Assembly: GCA_037127315.1 (NCBI GenBank)
Contig: JBBBDQ010001287.1
Span: forward strand, 4,852,501-4,916,500
DNA: 64,000 nt
Direction: 5' to 3'
DNA from: Ascarosepion bandense
Lineage: Eukaryota; Mollusca; Cephalopoda; Sepiida; Sepiidae
In this document: positions 30,876 through 43,200 of the stretch, one piece after another
How the letters are laid out: each line of letters opens with the position of its first letter
Numbering within the stretch: the stretch's first letter is position 1
Made by a program: the position numbers and the translations under genes
The notes under the pieces: model-generated
What the model was told of the DNA's origin: nothing
The model's database searches: none
The model's input: only the letters and a program-made list of their open reading frames with translations

Positions 30876-31679
30876 TCATTTTATAAGCCTATCTTGTAAA
30901 TGTGCATTGCTTCTGTCTAAAAACTTGAGAAAAAATGTAGGTATCTGTGAAACTTTTGTCGAATAAAAAGTAAATAAAGGAACCTCGGTGTAGAAGAAGT
31001 TGTTATCCTTTAAAATCAAGAAATAATAACGATAATAATAATCTCATACATACAGACACCTGCACTGAGAAAATTCAGTTTGTTATCACGATAGACTTGA
31101 AACAGAAGAGCAAGGCGGTATTGACCTCTTTTTAGAAGACATGTTGTTTTCATCTCTGTCTAAGAAGTAACAAAAAAATCGCTTTTTCATAAAAAAAATT
31201 GAAAAAAAAAATTCGTTCGTTTGTTTGAAAAGCTTTTTGGCAATTTTTAATCGATCTTAAAAGAGTCAATTCATCCACGCGTATTATTTGCTTGGAATAG
31301 CACGCAAAGTACGAGGAAGATATCTTTTCTTAATATCAGTAATCAATGTTTACTTTCGGAACAATGGTCGACGCTCAAAGCAACCATTTTCAAGATGGCC
31401 GACTACAAGCAAAATTTGATGTCCTCTAGGAACAATACCTGGCAGCTTTAGTTGTTACACACCTTGTAGAAAAAATCTGTTAGATGTTTTTTTTTTCATT
31501 ATTTTTTTCCATATTATTTTTTTTTTTTTTTGTCAGAATTACCCATATTTTAGTAATCTTTGAATAATGGGACAAAATTAGTACATGTTCTTGATTTCTT
31601 TAGACATGGAAATTGATATTTGCCTGAAGTTAAGATATGGGCTTAAAAATCGGTATTTTGAAGAATTCGGACTAGAAAG
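30876..31679. other. unrecognised intergenic sequence with T homopolymers
   Basis: AT-rich with T runs near 31485-31530. No gene or family recognised. Confidence 0.4.
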
Positions 31680-32659
31680 CCAAGGAAAATAGGAAGAAAG
31701 TCATTGTATTAAAAAAAGATATCAAATATGAAATAAGGGGAAGGATATTGACGAAAGAGAGACAAAAATGGAATCGTGAAAGAGAAATTAAAGAATAACA
31801 GAAAAGAAGAATGAGAAGCAAAAAGTTAAAATAGAGCAGAGAGAGAGAGAGAGAGAGGGTAAAAGAGATGGAGAAAAAAGGAATAGAATAAGGTAAAAAG
31901 GAAAAGAGAAGAAAGAAAAGAATGAAAAGGAAAAGAAAGGAAACGAACAGAGGAATAAGAAAAAAAAAAGAAAGTGTGAAGAAAAGAATAATAATTGAGA
32001 GGAAGAAAAATGAGAGAGTGAAAAGGAGAAATAAATAAATGTACCATAGAAAATGTATCAAGAAGAAAGACAAAAAAGGAATATATAGACAAATACAGAA
32101 GAGAGGGAATAGAGAGAGAGAGAGAAAGAGAAAGAGAGAGAGAGAAAAGAAATAAAGGAAAGGGTGTGACGAAAAGAAAGAAGAGAATAAAAGAAAAATA
32201 GATAGAAAGCACAGAAAAGAATAGAGAGAAAGAGAGAAATAAAGAAAGAGAAAGGAAAGAATGTGATAAGAATGAAGAATGAAATAAAGAGGAATGGGTA
32301 GAAAAATACAATAGACAGAGAGAGAGAAATAAAGAAAAAAGAATTTTACGATACGAAGAAAGAAAGAAAGAAAGAAAGAAAGAGAGAAAGAAAGGATAAA
32401 GAAATAAATGAAAAAAGAAAGAAAAAAGAAAGAAAGAAAAAAGAAAGAAAGAAAAGGGGAAAGAAAGAAGGAAGGATGGATGGAAGAAGGGGAATAAGAA
32501 AGAAATAACGAAAGAATGAAGAGATTAAGAAAGAAGGAAAACGGGACTAAGAAAGAAAGAATGCAAACAAGGACAAAGAAAAAAAAAGACAGAAGGGTAA
32601 TAAGAAAGAAAAAAAGAAAGAAAGGAAAAATAAAGAAAAAAGGAAAATAAAGAGAGGAA

Positions 32660-32694
<35 letters not shown>

Positions 32695-33205
32695 GAAAAA
32701 GAAAGAAAGAAAGAAAAAGGACAAAAAATGGTATAAAGCGAAAACAGAAAAGAGAAGAGTGAGTGGAATGAAGAAAGATAAAGAAAAGTATGTAAGAATA
32801 AGAATGAAAAAGTGAAAGAAAGAGGAATAGATAAAAAAAAACTTGTAAGATAGAAGAAAGAGAGAGTTAGAGAAACAGAGAAAAGAAAGGATAAGATGAT
32901 AAGAATGAAGAAGAGCGAGAAAGAAAAAGAAATTTAAAAAAAAGAGGAGAGACAGGGAGATGAATATAGATAAAAGAAAGTATATGATGTTAAGAATGAA
33001 GAAGAAGACAAGGAATAGATAGAAAAAAACAAGAGAGTGGAGACAAAGAGAGAGAGAGATAAAAAGAGAGAGATAAGAGTCAGAAGACAATGTTATGAAT
33101 GAAGAAGAAAGATAAAGAAGAATAGATAGAAAATTAAAGAAAGGGGAGACAGAAAGATAGAGGGGAAGAAAGAAAATGATATGATGTTAAGAATGAAGTA
33201 AAGAG
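31680..33205. repeat. degenerate purine-rich tandem repeats, left flank of the large array
   Basis: Almost pure A/G with irregular phrases such as GATGTTAAGAATGAAGAAG and GGAATAGATAGAAA that become the regular units further right. The minus-strand 472-codon frame across it is Ser/Phe/Leu low complexity and not a gene. Confidence 0.88.
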
Positions 33206-33207
33206 AG

Positions 33208-33765
33208 AAAGATTGAGTTTTGTTTAACGACATATCAACACCTATGTGGGTTATTTAATGACAAAAAGGTGCGGGTTTAAAGAAGTATTTTTAATATTAA
33301 GATCGATTTAGTCAGATTTTGATGAAATATTTTTTTTCTATTTTTATTTTCTATTTTTTTTATAGAAAACTGAAGATGTCTTCTAGTTTTGTATTAAAAA
33401 ATGTATTGCTGATAATAATTTATTTTCCTTTAAAAATATATTATAGTAATTATTTTTTTCCTTCAAAATTGTTATGGTAAAAATTATTTCCTTCAAAAAT
33501 ATATTGTTGGTAATATTTTCCCTTCAGAAATTTATATTTTTCTATAAAAGTCTATTTTTATACATTCATAGTGTTTTGAAGCCAGTTTGGGGTAAATATT
33601 TGTCCATAGCTAGGACCCTAACAGGTGCTATCACTCTGGGTCAGGGTGGACCTAGCAACAACAGCAATTTAGAGGTGATTCAATGCTTCTCACGACCTCA
33701 CAATTTAAGGCCTTGCTGTCGGATGCAGTTTACCATCATACCCAGGAACAGAGAAAAAGAAATGT
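33208..33765 (+). repeat. B repeat, full length, inserted in the purine array
   Basis: Starts TTGAGTTTTGTTTAACGACA and ends GATGCAGTTTACCATCATAC-CCAGGA. Contains the middle TTTTTTCCTTCAAAATTG and GACCCTAACAGGTGC. The only substantial non-purine DNA between 31.68 and 45.4 kb. Confidence 0.88.
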
Positions 33766-33904
33766 GTGGGAAAATTAAAAGTGGTGAGAAAGAAGATAAA
33801 AATATGATTTTAAAAATAACGAAAAAGAAAGAAAAAGAGAAGAGACAAAAAAGAAGAGGTGCAACATATAGAGACAGAGTCAGAGAAAATGGTATGATAT
33901 GATG

Positions 33905-36900
33905 TTGAGAATAAAAAAGTGTGAAGAAAAGGATAGAAAAAAGAGAGGGAAGGCAGAGAGAGTAAGGAAAAGATATGATGTTAAGAATAAAGAAGAAAAA
34001 GAAAGAGGAATAGACAGTAAGAAGAAGAGAGGGAAAACAGAGAGAGAGTAAAGAAAAGATATGGTGTTAAGAATGAAGAAGAGAGAGAAAGAAGAATAGA
34101 TAGAAAAACGAGAGGGAAGGCAGAGAGAGTAAGGAAAAGATATGATGTTAAGAATGAAGAAGAAAAAGAAAGAGGAATAGACAGTAAGAAGAAGAGAGGG
34201 AAAACAGAGAGAGAGTAAAGAAAAGATATGATGTTAAGAATGAAGAAGAGAGAGAAAGAAGAATAGATAGAAAAAAGAGAGGGAAGGCAGAGAGAGTAAG
34301 GAAAATATATGATGTTAAGAATAAAGAAGAAAAAGAAAGAGGAATAGACAGTAAGAAGAAGAGAGTGAAAACAGAGAGAGAGTAAAGAAAAGATATGGTG
34401 TTAAGAATGAAGAAGAGAGAGAAAGAAGAATAGATAGAAAAAAGAGAGGGAAGGCAGAGAGAGTAAGGAAAACATATGATGTTAAGAATGAAGAAGAAAA
34501 AGAAAGAGGAATAGACAGTAAGAAGAAGAGAGGGAAAACAGAGAGAGAGTAAAGAAAAGATATGGTGTTAAGAATGAAGAAGTGAGAGAAAGAAGAATAG
34601 ATAGAAAAAAGAGAGGGAAGGCAGAGAGAGTAAGGAAAAGATATGATGTTAAGAATGAAGAAGAAAAAGAAAGAGGAATAGACAGTAAGAAGAAGAGAGG
34701 GAAAACAGAGAGAGAGTAAAGAAAAGATATGATGTTAAGAATGAAGAAGAGAGAGAAAGAAGAATAGATAGAAAAAAGAGAGGGAAGGCAGAGAGAGTAA
34801 GGAAAAGATATGATGTTAAGAAAGAAGAAGAAAAAGAAAGAGGAATAGACAGTAAGAAGAAGAGAGGGAAAACAGAGAGAGAGTAAAGAAAAGATATGAT
34901 GTTAAGAATGAAGAAGAGAGAGAAAGAAGAATAGATAGAAAAAAGAGAGGGAAGGCAGAGAGTGTAAGGAAAAGATATGATGTTAAGAATAAAGAAGAAA
35001 AAGAAAGAGGAATAGACAGTAAGAAGAAGAGAGGGAAAACAGAGAGAGAGTAAAGAAAAGATATGATGTTAAGAATGAAGAAGAGAGAGAAAGAAGAATA
35101 GATAGAGAAAAGAGAGGGAAGGCAGAGAGAGTAAGGAAATGATATGATGTTAAGAATAAAGAAGAAAAAGAAAGAGGAATAGACAGTAAGAAGAAGAGAG
35201 GGAAAACAGAGAGAGAGTAAAGAAAAGATATGATGTTAAGAATGAAGAAGAGAGAGAAAGAAGAATAGATAGAAAAAAGAGAGGGAAGGCAGAGAGAGTA
35301 AGGAAAAGATATGATGTTAAGAATAAAGAAGAAAAAGAAAGAGGAATAGACAGTAAGAAGAAGAGAGGGAAAACAGAGAGAGAGTAAAGAAGAGATATGA
35401 TGTTAAGAATGAAGAAGAGAGAGAAAGAAGAATAGATAGAAAAAAGAGAGGGAAGGCAGAGAGAGTAAGGAAAAGATATGATGTTAAGAAAGAAGAAGAA
35501 AAAGAAAGAGGAATAGACAGTAAGAAGAAGAGAGGGAAAACAGAGAGAGAGTAAAGAAAAGATATGATGTTAAGAATGAAGAAGAGAGAGAAAGAAGAAT
35601 AGATAGAAAAAAGAGAGGGAAGGCAGAGAGTGTAAGGAAAAGATATGATGTTAAGAATAAAGAAGAAAAAGAAAGAGGAATAGACAGTAAGAAGAAGAGA
35701 GGGAAAACAGAGAGAGAGTAAAGAAAAGATATGATGTTAAGAATGAAGAAGAGAGAGAAAGAAGAATAGATAGAGAAAAGAGAGGGAAGGCAGAGAGAGT
35801 AAGGAAATGATATGATGTTAAGAATAAAGAAGAAAAAGAAAGAGGAATAGACAGTAAGAAGAAGAGAGGGAAAACAGAGAGAGAGTAAAGAAAAGATATG
35901 ATGTTAAGAATGAAGAAGAGAGAGAAAGAAGAATAGATAGAAAAAAGAGAGGGAAGGCAGAGAGAGTAAGGAAAAGATATGATGTTAAGAATAAAGAAGA
36001 AAAAGAAAGAGGAATAGACAGTAAGAAGAAGAGAGGGAAAACAGAGAGAGAGTAAAGAAGAGATATGATGTTAAGAATGAAGAAGAGAGAAAGAAGAATA
36101 GATAGAAAAAAGAGAGGCTAGGCAGAGAGAGTAAGGAAAAGATATGATGTTAAGAATAAAGAAGAAAAAGAAAGAGGAATAGACAGTAAGAAGAAGAGAG
36201 GGAAAACAGAGAGAGAGTAAAGAAAAGATATGATGTTAAGAATGAAGAAGAGAGAGAAAGAAGAATAGATAGAAAAAAGAGAGGGAAGGCAGAGAGAGTA
36301 AGGAAAAGATATGATGTTAAGAATACAGAAGAAAAAGAAAGAGGAATAGACAGTAAGAAGAAGAGAGGGAAAACAGAGAGAGAGTAAAGAAAAGATATGA
36401 TGTTAAGAATGAAGAAGAGAGAGAAAGAAGAATAGATAGAAAAAAGAGAGGGAAGGCAGAGAGAGTAAGGAAAATATATGATGTTAAGAATAAAGAAGAA
36501 AAAGAAAGAGGAATAGACAGTAAGAAGAAGAGAGTGAAAACAGAGAGAGAGTAAAGAAAAGATATGGTGTTAAGAATGAAGAAGAGAGAGAAAGAAGAAT
36601 AGATAGAAAAAAGAGAGGGAAGGCAGAGAGAGTAAGGAAAACATATGATGTTAAGAATGAAGAAGAAAAAGAAAGAGGAATAGACAGTAAGAAGAAGAGA
36701 GGGAAAACAGAGAGAGAGTAAAGAAAAGATATGGTGTTAAGAATGAAGAAGTGAGAGAAAGAAGAATAGATAGAAAAAAGAGAGGGAAGGCAGAGAGAGT
36801 AAGGAAAAGATATGATGTTAAGAATGAAGAAGAAAAAGAAAGAGGAATAGACAGTAAGAAGAAGAGAGGGAAAACAGAGAGAGAGTAAAGAAAAGATATG

Positions 36901-37255
36901 ATGTTAAGAATGAAGAAGAGAGAGAAAGAAGAATAGATAGAAAAAAGAGAGGGAAGGCAGAGAGAGTAAGGAAAAGATATGATGTTAAGAATGAAGAAGA
37001 AAAAGAAAGAGGAATAGACAGTAAGAAGAAGAGAGGGAAAACAGAGAGAGAGTAAAGAAAAGATATGATGTTAAGAATGAAGAAGAGAGAGAAAGAAGAA
37101 TAGATAGAAAAAAGAGAGGGAAGGCAGAGAGAGTAAGGAAAATATATGATGTTAAGAATGAAGAAGAAAAAGAAAGAGGAATAGACAGTAAGAAGAAGAG
37201 AGGGAAAACAGAGAGAGAGTAAAGAAAAGATATGATGTTAAGAATGAAGAAGAGA
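33905..37255. repeat. 167 bp higher-order purine satellite, about 20 copies
   Basis: TAGACAGTAAGAAGAAGAG recurs at 34011, 34178, 34345 and 34512, exactly 167 bp apart. Each unit is two related monomers: about 81 bp with GAATAGATAGAAAAAAGAG, and about 86 bp with AGACAGTAAGAAGAAGAG. Both open with GATATGATGTTAAGAAT. Private variants show larger duplications of about 668 bp (four units) and about 2.17 kb (13 units). Confidence 0.95.
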
Positions 37256-40200
37256 GAGAAAGAGGAATACATAGAAAAAGAAAGAGAGGGAAGGCAGAGA
37301 GAGTAAGGAAATGATATGATGTTATAAATGAAGAAGAAAGAGAAAGAGGAATACATAGAAAAAGAAAGAGAGGGAAGTCAGAGAGAGTAAGGAAATGATA
37401 TGATGTTATAAATGAAGAAGAAAGAGAAAGAGGAATACATAGAAAAAGAAAGAGAGGGAAGGCAGAGAGAGTAAGGAAATGATATGATGTTATAAATGAA
37501 GAAGAAAGAGGAAGAGGAATAGATAGAAAAAGAAAGAGAGGGAAGGCAGAGAGAGTTAGGAAATGATATGATGTTATAAATGAAGAAGAAAGAGAAAGAG
37601 GAATACATAGAAACAGAAAGAGAGGGAAGGCAGAGAGAGTAAGGAAATGATATGATGTTATAAATGAAGAAGAAAGAGAAAGAGGAATAGATAGAAAAAG
37701 AGAGGGAAGGCAGAGAGAGTAAGGAATGATATGATGTTATAAATGAAGAAGAAAGAGAAAGAGGAATAGATAGAAAAAGAAAGAGAGGGAAGGCAGAGAG
37801 AGTAAGGAAATGATATGATGTTATAAATGAAGAAGAAAGAGAAAGAGGAATACATAGAAAAAGAAAGAGAGGGATGGCAGAGAGAGTAAGGAATGATATG
37901 ATGTTATAAAAGAAGAAGAAAGAAAAAGAGGAATAGATAGAAAAAGAAAGAGAGGGAAGGCAGAGAGAGTAAGGAAATGATATGATGTTATAAATGAAGA
38001 AGAAAGAGAAAGAGGAATAGATAGAAAAAGAAAGAGAGGGAAGGCAGAGAGAGTAAGGAAATGATATGATGTTATAAATGAAGAAGAAAGAGAAAGAGGA
38101 ATAGATAGAAAAAGAAAGAGAGGGAAGGCAGAGAGAGTAAGGAATGATATGATGTTATAAATGAAGAAGAAAGAGAAAGAGGAATAGATGGAAAAAGAAA
38201 GAGAGGGAAGGCAGAGAGAGTAAGGAAATGATATGATGTTATAAATGAAGAAGAAACAGAAAGAGGAATACATAGAAAAAGAATGAGAGAGAAGGCAGAC
38301 AGGGTAAGGAAATGATATGATGTTATAAATGAAGAAGAAACAGAAAGAGAAATACATAGAAAAAGAAAGAGAGGGATGGCAGAGAGAGTAAGGAATGATA
38401 TGATGTTATAAATGAAGAAGAAAGAGAAAGAGGAATAGATAGAAAAAGAAAGAGAGGGAAGGCAGACAGAGTAAGGAAATGATATGATGTTATAAATGAA
38501 GAAGAAAGAGAAAGAGGAATAGATAGAAAAAGAAAGAGAGGGAAGGCAGAGAGAGTTAGGAAATGATATGATGTTATAAATGAAGAAGAAATAGAAAGAG
38601 GAATATATAGAAAAAGAAAGAGAGAGAAGGCAGAGAGAGTAAGGAAATGATATGATGTTATAAATGAAGAAGAAAGAGAAAGAGGAATAGATAGAAAAAG
38701 AAAGAGAGGGAAGGCAGAGAGAGTAAGGAATGATATGATGTTTTAAATGAAGAAGAAAGAGAAAGAGGAATACATAGAAAAAGAAATAGAGAGAAGGCAG
38801 AGAGAGTAAGGAAATGATATGATGTTATAAATGAAGAAGAAAGAGAAAGAGGAATAGATAGAAAAAGAAAGAGAGGGAAGGTAGAGAGAGTAAGGAAATG
38901 ATATGATGTTATAAATGAAGAAGAAAGAGAAAGAGGAATAGATAGAAAAAGAAAGAGAGGGAAGGCAGAGAGAGTAAGGAATGATATGATGTTATAAATG
39001 AAGAAGAAAGAAAAAGAGGAATAGATAGAAAAAGAAAGAGAGGGAAGGCAGAGAGAGTAAGGAAATGATATGATGTTATAAATGAAGAAGAAAGAGAAAG
39101 AGGAATAGATAGAAAAAGAAAGAGAGGGAAGGCAGAGAGAGTAAGGAAATGATATGATGTTATAAATGAAGAAGAAAGAGAAAGAGGAATAGATAGAAAA
39201 AGAAAGAGAGGGAAGGCAGAGAGAGTAAGGAATGATATGATGTTATAAATGAAGAAGAAAGAGAAAGAGGAATAGATGGAAAAAGAAAGAGAGGGAAGGC
39301 AGAGAGAGTAAGGAAATGATATGATGTTATAAATGAAGAAGAAACAGAAAGAGGAATACATAGAAAAAGAATGAGAGAGAAGGCAGACAGGGTAAGGAAA
39401 TGATATGATGTTATAAATGAAGAAGAAAGAGAAAGAGGAATACATAGAAAAAGAAAGAGAGGGATGGCAGAGAGAGTAAGGAATGATATGATGTTATAAA
39501 TGAAGAAGAAAGAGAAAGAGGAATAGATAGAAAAAGAAAGAGAGGGAAGGCAGACAGAGTAAGGAAATGATATGATGTTATAAATGAAGAAGAAAGAGAA
39601 AGAGGAATAGATAGAAAAAGAAAGAGAGGGAAGGCAGAGAGAGTTAGGAAATGATATGATGTTATAAATGAAGAAGAAAAAGAAAGAGGAATATATAGAA
39701 AAAGAAAGAGAGAGAAGGCAGAGAGAGTAAGGAAATGATATGATGTTATAAATGAAGAAGAAAGAGAAAGAGGAATAGATAGAAAAAGAAAGAGAGGGAA
39801 GGCAGAGAGAGTAAGGAATGATATGATGTTTTAAATGAAGAAGAAAGAGAAAGAGGAATACATAGAAAAAGAAATAGAGAGAAGGCAGAGAGAGTAAGGA
39901 AATGATATGATGTTATAAATGAAGAAGAAAGAGAAAGAGGAATAGATAGAAAAAGAAAGAGAGGGAAGGTAGAGAGAGTAAGGAAATGATATGATGTTAT
40001 AAATGAAGAAGAAAGAGAAAGAGGAATAGATAGAAAAAGAAAGAGAGGGAAGGCAGAGAGAGTAAGGAATGATATGATGTTATAAATGAAGAAGAAAGAG
40101 AAAGAGGAATAGATAGAAAAAGAAAGAGAGGGAAGGCAGAGAGAGTAAGGAAATTATATGATGTTATAAATGAAGAAGAAAGAGAAAGAGGAATAGATGG

Positions 40201-43200
40201 AAAAAGAAAGAGAGGGAAGGCAGAGAGAGTAAGGAATGATATTGTGTTATAAATGAAGAAGAAAGAGAAAGAGGAATAGAGAGAAAAAGAAAGAGAGGGA
40301 AGGCAGAGAGAGTAAGGAAATGATATGATGTTATAAATGAAGAAGTAAGAGAAAGAGGAATAGATAGAAAAAGAAAGATAGGGAAGGCAGAGAGAGTTAG
40401 GGAATGATATGATGTTATGAATGAAGAAGATTGAGAAAGAGGAATAGATAGAAAACGAAAGAGAGAGAAGGCAGAGAGAGTAAGGAATGATATGATGTTA
40501 TAAATGAAGAAGAAAGAGAAAGAGGAATAGATAGAAAAAGAAAGAGAGGGAAGGCAGAGAGAGAGTAACGAAATGATATGATGTTATAAATGAAGAAGAA
40601 AGAGAAAGAGGAATAGATAGAAAAAGAAAGAGAGGGAAGGCAGAGAGAGTAAGGAGTGATATGATGTTATAAATGAAGACGAAAGAGAAAGAGGAATACA
40701 TAGAAAAAGAAAGAGAGAGAAGTCAGAGAGCGTAAGGAAATGATATGATGTTATAAATGAAGAAGAAAGAGAAAGAGGAATACATAGAAAAAGAAAGAGA
40801 GGGAAGGCAGAGAGAGTAAGGAATGATATGATGTTATAAATGAAGAATAAAGAGAATGAGGAATAGATAGAAAAAGAAAGAGAGGGAAGGCAGAGAGAGT
40901 AAGGAAATGATATGATGTTATAAATAAGAAGAAGAAAGAGGAAAGAGGAATAGATAGAAAAAGAAAGAGAGGGAAAGCAGAGAGAGTAAGGAATGATATG
41001 ATGTTATAAATGAAGAAGAAAGAGAAAGAGGAATACATAGAAAAAGAAAGAGAGGGAAGGCAGAGAGAGTAAGGAATGATATGATGTTATAAATGAAGAA
41101 GAAAGAGAAAGAGGAATAGATAGAAAAAGAAAGAGAGGGAAGGCAGAGAGAGTAAGGAAATGATATGATGTTATAAATGAAGAAGAAAGAGAAAGAGGAA
41201 TAGATAGATAAAGAAAGAGAGGGAAGGCAGAGAGAGTAAGGAATGATATGATGTTATAAATGAAGAAGAAAGAGAAAGAGGAATAGATAGAAAAAGAAAG
41301 AGAGGGAAGGCAGAGAGAGTAAGGAAATGATATGATGTTATAAATGAAGAAGAAAGAGAAAGAGGAATAGATAGAAAAAGAAAGAGAGGGAAGGCAGAGA
41401 GAGTAAGGAATGATATGATGTTATAAATGAAGAAGAAAGAGAAAGAGGAATAGATGGAAAAAGAAAGAGAGGGAAGGCAGAGAGAGTAAGGAAATGATAT
41501 GATGTTATAAATGAAGAAGAAAGAGAAAGAGGAATACATAGAAAAAGAAAGAGAGGGAAGGCAGAGAGAGTTAGGAAATGATATGATGTTATAAATGAAG
41601 AAGAAAAAGAAAGAGGAATATATAGAAAAAGAAAGAGAGAGAAGGCAGAGAGAGTAAGGAAATGATATGATGTTATAAATGAAGAAGAAAGAGAAAGAGG
41701 AATACATAGAAAAAGAAAGAGAGGGAAGGCAGAGAGAGTAAGGAATGATATGATGTTTTAAATGAAGAAGAAAGAGTAAGAGGAATAGATAGAAAAAGAA
41801 AGAGAGAGAAGGCAGAGAGAGTAAGGAAATGATATGATGTTATAAATGAAGAAGAAAGAGAAAGAGGAATAGATAGAAAAAGAAAGAGAGGGAAGGTAGA
41901 GAGAGTAAGGAAATGATATGATGTTATAAATGAAGAAGAAAGAGAAAGAGGAATAGATAGAAAAAGAAAGAGAGGGAAGGCAGAGAGAGTTAGAAAATGA
42001 TATGATGTTATAAATGAAGAAGAAAGAGAAAGAGGAATACATAGAAAAAGAAAGAGAGAGAAGGCAGAGAGGGTAAGGAAATGATATGATGTTATAAATG
42101 AAGAAGAAAGAGAAAGAGGAATACATAGAAAAAGAAAGAGAGGGAAGGCAGAGAGAGTAAGGAATGATATGATGTTATAAATGAAGAAGAAAGAGAATGA
42201 GGAATAGATAGAAAAAGAAAGAGAGGGAAGGCAGAGAGAGTTAGGAAATGATATGATGTTATAAATGAAGAAGAAAGAGAAAGAGGAATAGATAGAAAAA
42301 GAAAGAGAGGGAAGGCAGAGAGAGTAAGGAAATGATATGATGTTATAAATGAAGAAGAAAGAGAAAGAGGAATACATAGAAAAAGAAAGAGAGGGAAGGC
42401 AGAGAGAGTAAGGAAATGATATGATGTTATAAATGAAGAAGAAAGAGAAAGAGGAATACATAGAAAAAGAAAGAGAGGGAAGGCAGAGAGAGTAAGGAAT
42501 GATATGATGTTATAAATGAAGAAGAAAGAGAAAGAGGAATACATAGAAAAAGAAAGAGTGGGAAGGCAGGGAGCGTAAGGAATGATATGATGTTATAAAT
42601 GAAGAAGAAAGAGAAAGAGGAATAGATAGAAAAAGAAAGAGAGTGAAGGCAGAGAGAGTAAGGAAATGATATGATGTTATAAATGAAGAAGAAAGAGAAA
42701 GAGGAATAGATAGAAAAAGAAAGAGAGGGAAGGCAGAGAGAGTAAGGAATGATCTGATGTTATAAATGAAGAAGAAAGAGAAAGAGGAATAGATAGAAAA
42801 AGAAAGAGAGAGAAGGCAGAGAGAGTAAGGAAATGATATGATGTTATAAATGAAGAAGAAAGAGAAAGAGGAATACATAGAAAAAGAAAGAGAGGGAAGG
42901 CAGAGAGGGTAAGGAAATGATATGATGTTATAAATGAAGAAGAAAGAGAAAGAGGAATAGATAGAAAAAGAAAGAGAGGGAAGGCAGAGAGAGTAAGGAA
43001 ATGATATGATGTTATAAATGAAGAAGAAAGAGAAAGAGGAATAGATAGAAAAAAAAGAGAAGTAAGGCAGAGAGAGTTAGGAAATGATATGATGTTATAA
43101 ATGAAGAAGAAAAACAAAGAGGAATATATAGAAAAAGAAAGAGAGAGAAGGCAGAGAGAGTAAGGAAATGATATGATGTTATAAATGAAGAAGAAAGAGA

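Noticed and set aside
31672..33090. 472-codon minus-strand frame
   Set aside because: Translation of a polypyrimidine strand: only Ser, Phe, Leu, Tyr, Ile-rich low complexity, no domain, and continuous with the tandem array.
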